Notes under the pieces: model-generated
The model's database searches: none
Seen by the model: the letters and a program-made list of their open reading frames with translations, nothing else
Told to the model about the DNA's origin: nothing
Program-made: the position numbers and the translations under genes
In this document: positions 5,135-10,527 of the stretch, piece after piece
Layout of the letters: each line of letters opens with the position of its first letter
Position numbering within the stretch: the first letter of the stretch is position 1
NCBI GenBank assembly: GCA_022545645.1
Contig: JACZQQ010000078.1
Span: forward strand, 1 to 10,527
Length of the DNA stretch: 10,527 bases
Direction of reading: 5' to 3'
Source: Acidobacteriota bacterium
Lineage (GTDB): Bacteria > Acidobacteriota > UBA6911 > RPQK01 > JADFOI01

Positions 5135-5610
5135 AGGGCGGATTTTTCAGTCCCCCCCGACCTCCCTTTTATACGGACCCGGAATTCGTCGTGTTATCAG
5201 AGGGTCATTTGAGGTCCTTCAAAGCCGTCCCAAAACGCCTAAAACTCTTTCCCGCACTGATTTTCAGAGTCAAGACCGTTCTGTTACATCGTTTATTTCG
5301 ACTGTTTTGCAACTTGCCTCGAGCCCCATTTCGAGGCTATAGTCCCAGGCTTGGGAAGATCCTGAAAGTCGTTTAACTGCTGGGTTCTCAGCCACTTTCC
5401 TTCTGTTGGGTTGGAGTTGTGGGCGGTGACTGGAAGGAGGGTCCCCGAGATTAGGAGTTGTACTATGACCCTGACTCGTGATACCAAAGGGGCAGTCTTG
5501 ATCCTATATTTAGCTTAGCGAAGGCTAATGCTCACTGTCAGGCACGCCATTTACAGTGGTGGTGGACCCAAGGCGATGATTCTGGCCTTCGTCAGTTGAG
5601 GGGGAGCGTG
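5135..5610 (+). other. Gene-poor region upstream of the pilin gene
   Basis: I find no ORF with protein-like composition or an SD. The frame 4995-5342 reads as random sequence and starts upstream of the predicted promoter. The region holds a 7-bp perfect hairpin GCCTCGA/TCGAGGC (5316-5337), directly followed by TCCCA-GGCT-TGGGA (5343-5356), and a weaker nested fold between 5365 and 5398. A C7 run lies at 5152-5158. It could be a long leader of the pilin mRNA. No sigma-54 or other promoter close to the pilin start is convincing. Confidence 0.35.
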
Positions 5611-6060
5611 GTGAGAAACAAGAAGGGATTTTCGGTGATGGAATTGCTGATCAGCGTGGCGGTGATCAGTGTGATTTCAGCCTTGGTCGTTCCCACTTTC
5701 TTGCAATCCAAAATTGCGGCCAACGAAGCTCTGGCAATCAGAGCGGTGGGCAATGTGGTCGCCTCTCAGATCTCCTATTCCATGACCATGGGCTCGGGAA
5801 GCTACACCACGGACCTCAAGGCGTTACAGAAGGCTGGGCTGAATGAGGACCTGGTGGGATCAGGAATATCTGGGGGTTATGTCTTCTCCATCTCCGGGAG
5901 CAATTCGGAGTTCAACGTTCAGGCACGGCCTCTCGTCTTTGGTTCGACGGGCACTCGCAGTTTCTACAGCGATCAAACGGGCATTATCCGCTATACGGAG
6001 ACCGACGGGATGGCAACTTCAAGCAGCCTAGCTCTGAATCAGAACGAGAAGACGGACTGA
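5611..6060 (+). CDS. Type IV pilin-like protein (prepilin signal)
   Basis: The protein has 149 residues. The class III prepilin signal is clear: a short basic leader MRNKKG, cleavage before Phe (GFSVMELLISVAVISVISALVVP), Glu5 of the mature protein and a hydrophobic assembly helix. The globular domain contains GSGSYTTDLKALQKAGL and a GGYVFSI segment, common in minor pilins and pseudopilins. It has no cysteines, so there is no C-terminal disulfide loop of the classical PilA type. The start is GTG 5611, with the purine-rich GAGGGGGAG just upstream. Starting at TTG 5596 would add five residues and lose the SD. It converges on the gene at 6075 with 14 bp between. Whether it is the major subunit or a minor/pseudopilin cannot be decided from one gene. 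Confidence 0.85.
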   Translation: MRNKKGFSVMELLISVAVISVISALVVPTFLQSKIAANEALAIRAVGNVVASQISYSMTMGSGSYTTDLKALQKAGLNEDLVGSGISGGYVFSISGSNSEFNVQARPLVFGSTGTRSFYSDQTGIIRYTETDGMATSSSLALNQNEKTD

Positions 6061-6074
6061 AGTCGCTCGCGAAC

Positions 6075-6650
6075 CTACTGCGTCCCCCCTCTTCTTAGGA
6101 ACTCGGTCAACTTGGGTTCCAGTATCCGCGAAAACAGCCTGGGAAGTGAAATATCCACGATACTGGGCCAATTGGATCTCACCAGCCCAAGTCGCTCGAT
6201 ACTCCTTGCATTCCCTTTCTCAAGTGAAATGTCCTTGATCACGGTGAGCCATAGAAGAGGTGCACTTTGGACATAATCGGCGGGACGCTGTTGAAAAAGC
6301 CTCTCAATCAGTGCCAGGGTCGAAATCATTTCCTTGAGAGAGATCTTGAGGTCCGATACGGTAATCTGCAGGATATTAGCCGTCTCTCCATCAATATAGG
6401 CCCGATCATTGAAGCTCTCCGGAGTGAGTACATCCAACGAATTTAAATAGGTTTGTGTTGCCTCTCTCAAATAACCGGCGATTCTAATTTCGTCCTCCGG
6501 AGTACACGGCCCCCAGCCATCGGTCAGGATGACAAGTGGGGATCGGCTTCTCTCTTGATTGATCAGCGGAGCCGCCCCCGCCAACCCGACAAAGACGGCG
6601 ATCAACCAGCCACCATAGAGTGCCCACCGAAGTAACTTGCTTCTCATCAT
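6075..6650 (-). CDS. Unknown exported protein (191 aa)
   Basis: I do not recognise this family. The N-terminus MMRSKLLRWALYGGWLIAVF followed by VGLAGA is a typical signal peptide with a probable AGA/AP cleavage, so the mature protein is periplasmic or secreted. The rest looks largely helical (EDEIRIAGYLREATQTYLNSL, ISLKEMISTLALIERLFQQRP, LPRLFSRILEPKLTEFLRRG) with a single cysteine and no catalytic motif I know. The start at ATG 6650 has only a weak GGTGA nearby. A much stronger purine tract (GAGGAGGAAGGAG, 6675-6687) is 25 nt or more upstream, and a 4-codon ORF (6661-6647) sits between, overlapping the start. It diverges from the PilZ gene at 6912 and shares the upstream region with CRP-like site 4. 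Confidence 0.65.
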   Translation of the reverse strand: MMRSKLLRWALYGGWLIAVFVGLAGAAPLINQERSRSPLVILTDGWGPCTPEDEIRIAGYLREATQTYLNSLDVLTPESFNDRAYIDGETANILQITVSDLKISLKEMISTLALIERLFQQRPADYVQSAPLLWLTVIKDISLEKGNARSIERLGLVRSNWPSIVDISLPRLFSRILEPKLTEFLRRGGTQ

Positions 6651-6763
6651 TTTTTCACCATTCTACTTGATTCTCTCCTTCCTCCTCAACCGGTCAGCCC
6701 AGCACCTCTTCAGCAAGGTCACCCTCTTGATGGAGTCAGTCACGGCGTGTTTTTTTGACTTCG

Positions 6764-6805
6764 GTGACAGTCATCACTGCAGAATTTCCTCGATCTCAAT
6801 AGGAT
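6764..6805 (+). promoter_or_regulatory. CRP-type promoter: operator site 4 plus TAGGAT -10
   Basis: GTGACAGTCATCAC (6764-6777) is identical to the core of site 3. TAGGAT at 6800-6805 is a weaker -10 (4/6), but it sits at the same distance from the operator centre (about 30 bp, against 30.5 at site 3). The start would be near 6812, centring the operator at about -41.5. This puts transcription downstream of the ATG at 6804 and supports the later translation start at 6912. A TTGACT (6755-6760) lies next to the operator but has no matching -10. Confidence 0.5.
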
Positions 6806-6911
6806 GATCACAGGGCAGATCCCCTCAATCGTTCGGCTAATTGTTAGCGGAAATTCACAAGGGAGAAAGCGAAGAAATGAACTGGACTTCGCCTTGTTGG
6901 TGGCAGAGTCA

Positions 6912-7637
6912 ATGAGTACCCAGAACGCCGATGGGCTCGATCAAGGCCTGAAAGTCGGACTAGCCGTATCCATTCAGGGAAGCTCACAGGAAGAGTTCGC
7001 AGCTTCTGTTGCGACAAGCTGTTCCGGTGAACTCTGGCTAGAACTTTCCAGACCCTGCTTGGAGGTTCCCTTCCAAAAGGGAGAGCGCGTTCGGATCAAA
7101 TACTGGAATGAAGGATCGATCGTCTACTGTTGGGATGCTGACATTATCCAGATTGCCGGGGCCGGGTATCAGCATGTGGCCATCGCGATGCGAGGTCAGG
7201 GAATCACCATTCAGCGAAGGCGGTACTACCGGGTGAATGCTGCCATACCCTTCTCATTTAGCGTTATCGATGCTACCGAAGCTCACCTGATTGGCAAAAA
7301 AGTTTCGACAGCCAAGACCCAAAACATCAGTGTGGCAGGGTTGAGATTTGAAACCAGTCTGGGGCTGAAAGCAGGGGACAAACTGGAGATGAACTTTCGT
7401 TTGCCGGCCTCACAAGTCGTGAAAGCGGTTGGATGGGTGGTTCGAACAGAAGCCGTACCCAAGAAAGATAAGGTGCTCAGTGCAGTTGCGCTGAAGTTCC
7501 TTCAGCTGAATGAGGAGCATCAGATTCGGTTGATGGAGTTCTTAGCCCAATCCTGTGAGGAAACAACCAGCCAACCCACCCAAAACACCGGCTCACAACA
7601 CCCCCAACCCAATTTTTATCAGCCTATCGGAACTTAA
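6912..7637 (+). CDS. YcgR-like PilZ protein, c-di-GMP receptor
   Basis: The protein has 241 residues from ATG 6912. An N-terminal YcgR-type domain (about 12-98; GERVRIKYWNEGSIVYCWDADI) precedes the PilZ domain (about 100-215), with QRRRYYRV (RRR 102-104, R107) and QNISVAGLRFE (N138, S140, G143). All c-di-GMP contact motifs are intact. The tail is Gln/Pro/Thr-rich and low-complexity. The longer start at ATG 6804 is disfavoured. It has no SD and would lie before the predicted transcript start. The 9212-9865 paralogue also begins at the position equivalent to 6912 (QGLKVGLAVSIQ against YHLQVGSPLELQ). GGTGG upstream is a weak SD. It may be co-transcribed with the downstream CoA ligase, 71 bp away. 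Confidence 0.88.
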   Translation: MSTQNADGLDQGLKVGLAVSIQGSSQEEFAASVATSCSGELWLELSRPCLEVPFQKGERVRIKYWNEGSIVYCWDADIIQIAGAGYQHVAIAMRGQGITIQRRRYYRVNAAIPFSFSVIDATEAHLIGKKVSTAKTQNISVAGLRFETSLGLKAGDKLEMNFRLPASQVVKAVGWVVRTEAVPKKDKVLSAVALKFLQLNEEHQIRLMEFLAQSCEETTSQPTQNTGSQHPQPNFYQPIGT

Positions 7638-7708
7638 CCCACCGACTGCCGTCAATTCTCCCAACGGTGACAATCGACCTGCCGGTTGATAGTATTCACC
7701 AGCGGACT

Positions 7709-9208
7709 ATGTCCAGTGCATCCAGTCTTCCTTTAATCCAAAGAGCTCTAAAGCAGGGTGACCGGCTCGCCATCATCGATGGGGCGGGACGATTCCGCTA
7801 CACCGATTTACTCACTGCTGCCGACCGGATCACGGGGTACTTACTCAAAAGCCAGCCCGATCTGGGAGAAGCTCGGGTGGCCTTCATGGTTCCCCCAAGC
7901 CTTGAGTATGCGGCTGTGCAGTGGGGAATCTGGCAGGCAGGCGGTGTAGCGGTTCCCCTTTGTCCTTCTCATCCACTGCCGGAAATCGAGCATATCATTC
8001 GGGATACGAACGCAGAAGTTGTGATCAGCCATCCCGACTACGAATCCCCATTGCGCTCGCTTGGTCGCGGCCTGAAGGTCCGGTTCCTCTTGACCTCAGA
8101 GGCGAGCAAGGCCAAGAAATGCCCTGTTCCCGAAGTCACCCTGGATCGGCGGGCCATGATCCTTTACACCAGTGGTACAACAAGCAAACCCAAGGGGGTC
8201 GTCATCTCCCACCGCAATATCCTGGCCCAGATAGCCTCATTGATCGATGCCTGGGAATGGACAGCCGACGATCACGTCCTCCATGTGCTGCCCCTCCATC
8301 ATACCCACGGCATCGTGAACGTACTTCTATGCGCGCTATGGGCGGGAGCAGCCTGTGAGATGCTGCCCCAGTTTGATGCCGAAACCGTGTGGAGTCGATT
8401 TGTTCACAGCGATCTGACCCTCTTCATGGCGGTCCCCACCATCTACATCAAACTCATTGCAGCCTGGGAGAAAGCAACACGGGAGGAACAACAAGTCCTG
8501 TCCAAAGCCTGCTCCAAGATGCGTTTGATGGTGTCCGGGTCGGCAGCCCTGCCGGCAGCCGTTTTTGAGAGATGGAAGGCCATCAGTGGACACACTCTGC
8601 TGGAGCGCTACGGAATGACTGAGGTCGGCATGGCCTTGTCCAATCCTCTCCACGGAGAACGAAGACCAGGTTTTGTGGGCATGCCTTTACCTGGGGTCGC
8701 AGTGCGGCTGGTTGATCAGTCCGCTCGTACCATAGAGGACGAAGGACAGCCCGGAGAAATACAGGTGAGCGGCCCCAATGTTTTCCTGGAATACATGGGA
8801 AAACCGGAAGCCACGGCGAGGGCATTTCGCAAGGACTGGTTTAGCACCGGCGATGAAGCGGTGGTGGAAAAGGGGTCCTATCGGATTCTGGGGAGAAGGT
8901 CTGTCGATATCATTAAGACCGGAGGAGACAAGGTCTCTGCGCTCGAAATCGAAGAAGTATTGAGGACCCATCCAACCATCCAGGAATGTGCGGTGGTGGG
9001 GGTTAAAGATCAAGAGTGGGGAGAGCGGGTGTGCGCTGCTGTGATCCTCCGGCCCAATGATTCCCTGTCACTTGGAAGTCTTCGCAACTGGGCCAAGGAG
9101 CGGTTGGCAAAACCTAAAGTGCCTGCTCAACTTCTTCTCCTGGATGCACTGCCTCGCAATGTGATGGGAAAAGTCAACAAGCCGGAGTTGAGTAAATTGT
9201 TTGAGTAA
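7709..9208 (+). CDS. Acyl-CoA synthetase of the malonyl-CoA synthetase (MatB/ACSF3) type
   Basis: This ANL-superfamily enzyme activates a carboxylate with ATP and CoA through an acyl-adenylate. It has the P-loop YTSGTTSKPKGV (153-164), LPLHHTHGI, the adenine-binding LLERYGMTEVG (298-307), the STGDEA aspartate, an RR hinge region (ILGRRSVDIIKTGGDKVSALEIEE) and the catalytic lysine near the end (GKVNKPEL, Lys488). The segment RYGMTEVGMALSNPLHGERR followed by PGFVGMPLPGV is most like malonyl-CoA synthetases, but substrate choice is inferred. At 499 residues it has the expected full length. The start is ATG 7709, because it gives the usual distance of about 20 residues to DRLAIID. GTG 7667 would add 14 residues, and neither has a clear SD. 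It ends 3 bp from the convergent PilZ gene. Confidence 0.9.
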   Translation: MSSASSLPLIQRALKQGDRLAIIDGAGRFRYTDLLTAADRITGYLLKSQPDLGEARVAFMVPPSLEYAAVQWGIWQAGGVAVPLCPSHPLPEIEHIIRDTNAEVVISHPDYESPLRSLGRGLKVRFLLTSEASKAKKCPVPEVTLDRRAMILYTSGTTSKPKGVVISHRNILAQIASLIDAWEWTADDHVLHVLPLHHTHGIVNVLLCALWAGAACEMLPQFDAETVWSRFVHSDLTLFMAVPTIYIKLIAAWEKATREEQQVLSKACSKMRLMVSGSAALPAAVFERWKAISGHTLLERYGMTEVGMALSNPLHGERRPGFVGMPLPGVAVRLVDQSARTIEDEGQPGEIQVSGPNVFLEYMGKPEATARAFRKDWFSTGDEAVVEKGSYRILGRRSVDIIKTGGDKVSALEIEEVLRTHPTIQECAVVGVKDQEWGERVCAAVILRPNDSLSLGSLRNWAKERLAKPKVPAQLLLLDALPRNVMGKVNKPELSKLFE

Positions 9209-9211
9209 GAA

Positions 9212-9865
9212 TTATTTCTCTTGAGTCTCTTCGGGGCTAATCTCGTGCAGGAATTCCATCAGCTGCTTCTGAACTTCCGGCAGCAGACCGTGGAACTCAA
9301 CTCCAATTAAGTTCGTATATTTTTCCACTTTCTCGGAAGTAACCACCGTTGCAAAGCTGTCCAATTTCTTTTTCTTGGACACCTGGAAACTCACCCTGAG
9401 CTCATCCATGACCTGCAAAGGAGCTTCGGTTTCAAAGCTCAGTCCAGTCCCACTGATATCTCGAGTTTCCGACTCAAAGACTTTACCGGGGGGGAGCCCA
9501 CCGTGAATTGCATCAACCACTTCAAACCAAACAGCGATCTTCTGAGATAGCCTGAAGGATCGTCTCCTCTGCATGGCGACCGGTCTGCTGATGATCGAGA
9601 GTTCTATCTCTTGGTTCAGCAGTCCGGACACCCTGGCAATCTCGGCCTGACAGTAGTAGATCCCTTGTTTATCCCAATACTTGAGCCGAACGGGTTTCTT
9701 TTGGTCGAAGGGGGAATTCACTTCCGCTTTGGCAAGCTGAACAGACAAGTCATTCTGGCCAATCAGGGTCACCGAACCTTCTCGGTGCGCACCGGACTGT
9801 TGGAGTTCCAGGGGAGAGCCTACCTGAAGATGATAGAAAGGGTTATTCGCTCTTTTTTCAGCCAT
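9212..9865 (-). CDS. YcgR-like PilZ protein, second paralogue, probably leaderless
   Basis: The protein has 217 residues from ATG 9865. The YcgR-type N-terminal domain (RLKYWDKQGIYYCQAEIARV parallels RIKYWNEGSIVYCWDADIIQ in the 6912 gene) is followed by PilZ, with MQRRRSFRL (R100-R102, R105) and RDISGTGLSFE (D136, S138, G141). Motifs are intact, so it should bind c-di-GMP. The two YcgR-like proteins are clearly paralogues but differ in most loops and in the tail. The start is ATG 9865, because a TTGTTT-17-TACAAT promoter places the transcript start within a few bases of it. The TTG at 9901 lies inside the -35 and cannot be used by that transcript. There is no SD. It converges on the CoA ligase with a 3-bp gap. 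Confidence 0.88.
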   Translation of the reverse strand: MAEKRANNPFYHLQVGSPLELQQSGAHREGSVTLIGQNDLSVQLAKAEVNSPFDQKKPVRLKYWDKQGIYYCQAEIARVSGLLNQEIELSIISRPVAMQRRRSFRLSQKIAVWFEVVDAIHGGLPPGKVFESETRDISGTGLSFETEAPLQVMDELRVSFQVSKKKKLDSFATVVTSEKVEKYTNLIGVEFHGLLPEVQKQLMEFLHEISPEETQEK

Positions 9866-9872
9866 TAGATCT

Positions 9873-9901
9873 ATTGTAAGAAAAAGAGAGCCCGAAAACA
9901 A
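9873..9901 (-). promoter_or_regulatory. Sigma-70-type promoter, predicted leaderless
   Basis: On the minus strand: TTGTTT (9901-9896), a 17-bp spacer, then TACAAT (9878-9873). Seven nucleotides follow before the ATG at 9865, so a standard +1 falls on or next to the start codon. It is the best -35/-10 pair with optimal spacing that I found in the window. Confidence 0.55.
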
Positions 9902-10014
9902 AGTCCTCGTCAGCTACCTGTCCAGAACTGTTACGCGATAGACTGAAGAAAGAAGAAGCTTCTGAACCCTTTAGAGGGTCCATGCATCTAACAGAAGGGG
10001 TAGTCAGAGACCTC

Positions 10015-10023
10015 TGGTATAAG
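10015..10023 (+). promoter_or_regulatory. Possible extended -10 promoter for the glycosyltransferase
   Basis: TGGTATAAG fits TGnTATAAT except for the last base. No -35 is seen at 17 bp, as is common for extended -10 promoters. It would start transcription near 10030, about 50 nt before the ATG at 10081. The divergent region 9902-10080 shows nothing else beyond a weak ACCCT-TTAG-AGGGT hairpin (9966-9979). Confidence 0.3.
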
Positions 10024-10080
10024 GAAGCCCGGTCCGATTCTGGCGGAGCTACTGGAGATCGTTGAGCAGGCCAGTTGTGT

Positions 10081-10527
10081 ATGACGAGACGAAAGCGTTT
10101 GATGGCCACCCATGACCTCAATGGCCGTCCTGTTGATCTAGTGGTCGGGATACCTTCTTACAACGAGGCCGACAACATCGGCTTCGTGGTCGAGCAAGTC
10201 GCCCAGGGACTGGAAAAGTACTACCCGCACCTCAACACCGCAATCATCAACGCCGACAATGCCTCTCAGGATGGAACCAAGGATGTCTTTCTGAGAGCTG
10301 AAACTGGTAGCGTTCCCAAGATTTACCTCTCCACTGCTCCCGGAGTCGAAGGAAAAGGCAACAACTTTCACAACCTTTTCACCTACCTCTCCAAGTATCA
10401 CCCGAGAGTGGTGGTGGTGGTGGATGCGGATCTGCGCAGTATTCGCCCCTCCTGGACACATACTTTGGCGGAACCCATCATCAATGGCTACGAGTTTGTG
10501 GCGCCGCTTTACAGTCGAAACGAGTAC
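10081..10527 (+). CDS. Family-2-type glycosyltransferase, N-terminal 149 codons (runs off the right edge)
   Basis: The GT-A nucleotide-sugar fold is evident: VDLVVGIPSYNEADNIGFVV (19-38) is the N-terminal nucleotide-binding strand and helix. NADNASQDGT (57-66) is the classic DN-S-DGT motif. IYLSTAPGVEGKGNNFHNLF precedes VVVVVDADLRSI, whose DAD (115-117) is the metal-binding DxD-type motif. The reading frame stays open to the last base and ends at NEY. The sugar donor and acceptor are unknown. A soluble glycosyltransferase of osmolyte or polysaccharide synthesis is possible. ATG 10081 is chosen as the first ATG after an in-frame TGA at 10063. ATG 10102 (MATHDLNG) is an alternative, and neither has a strong SD. 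Confidence 0.85.
   Translation, partial: MTRRKRLMATHDLNGRPVDLVVGIPSYNEADNIGFVVEQVAQGLEKYYPHLNTAIINADNASQDGTKDVFLRAETGSVPKIYLSTAPGVEGKGNNFHNLFTYLSKYHPRVVVVVDADLRSIRPSWTHTLAEPIINGYEFVAPLYSRNEY

Noticed and set aside
4995..5342. 115-aa frame in the region upstream of the pilin
   Set aside because: It begins upstream of the predicted promoter, has no SD, and its translation (many Ser/Pro/Arg, no pattern) looks like random sequence. It also runs through the terminator-like hairpin.
5541..5556. Sigma-54 promoter before the pilin (GGCACGCCATTTAC)
   Set aside because: The -24 GGCAC is present but the -12 GC element is missing at the required spacing.
5061..5600. c-di-GMP riboswitch (GEMM or c-di-GMP-II) before the pilin
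   Set aside because: The location would suit it, but I could not recognise the conserved core of either class by eye. A covariance-model search would be decisive.
9866..9901. TTG start at 9901 for the second YcgR-like PilZ gene
   Set aside because: The TTG is part of the probable -35 box, has no SD, and adds residues absent from the paralogue.
1..10527. CRISPR array, tRNA, rRNA or IS transposase
   Set aside because: No regularly spaced direct repeats, no TPsiC-like tRNA ends outside genes, and no transposase-like translation were seen. The tandem repeats at 4156-4198 are too short and are part of a gene start.

Overview
This is a bacterial window of moderate GC. It carries type IV pilin and exported-protein genes, so probably a Gram-negative lineage. 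GTG and TTG starts, weak Shine-Dalgarno (SD) sequences and abundant short palindromic repeats suggest an environmental, possibly uncultured, lineage such as Nitrospirota, NC10 or Acidobacteriota. That guess rests on overall impression and is weak. No plasmid, phage or IS gene is visible, and no tRNA, rRNA or CRISPR array was seen.

Layout. (a) 1-241, minus: the 5' part of a PilZ-domain gene running off the left edge. (b) 242-693: no gene; a 292-bp MITE-like element with 34-bp terminal inverted repeats, plus one end of a second repeat family. (c) 694-1347, minus: a small HTH-like plus PAS protein, preceded by a foldable leader and a perfect 22-bp palindrome. (d) 1625-2734, minus: an exported MsrA-MsrB fusion. 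(e) 2922-4157, minus: a GAF plus HD-GYP protein, predicted to be a c-di-GMP phosphodiesterase. (f) 4158-4577: no gene; a second, heavily folded MITE-like element. (g) 4578-4898, plus: a small conserved-type hypothetical protein. (h) 4899-5610: no convincing gene, but a strong CRP-like promoter followed at once by a terminator-like hairpin, then a long structured leader. (i) 5611-6060, plus: a type IV pilin-like protein, facing an unknown exported protein (6075-6650, minus). (j) 6912-7637, plus: a YcgR-like PilZ protein, then an acyl/malonyl-CoA synthetase (7709-9208, plus). (k) 9212-9865, minus: a second YcgR-like PilZ protein with a promoter that predicts a leaderless mRNA. (l) 10081-10527, plus: a truncated family-2-type glycosyltransferase.

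Theme. Three PilZ proteins (c-di-GMP receptors), one HD-GYP enzyme (c-di-GMP hydrolysis) and a pilin lie within 10 kb, so the window looks like a c-di-GMP / surface-behaviour region. The best undescribed signal is a shared operator, GTGAC-N4-ATCAC (the core of a CRP-type TGTGA-N6-TCACA site). It occurs exactly four times as far as I could find by eye. The four sites lie upstream of the truncated PilZ gene, the HD-GYP gene, the 5068-5610 transcript/pilin region, and the 6912 PilZ gene. At two of them a -10-like hexamer sits where a class II CRP-type activator would need it. This suggests one CRP/FNR-family regulator coordinates c-di-GMP production, sensing and pilus output. The promoter at 5015-5061 may also make a very short RNA (about 5068-5134).
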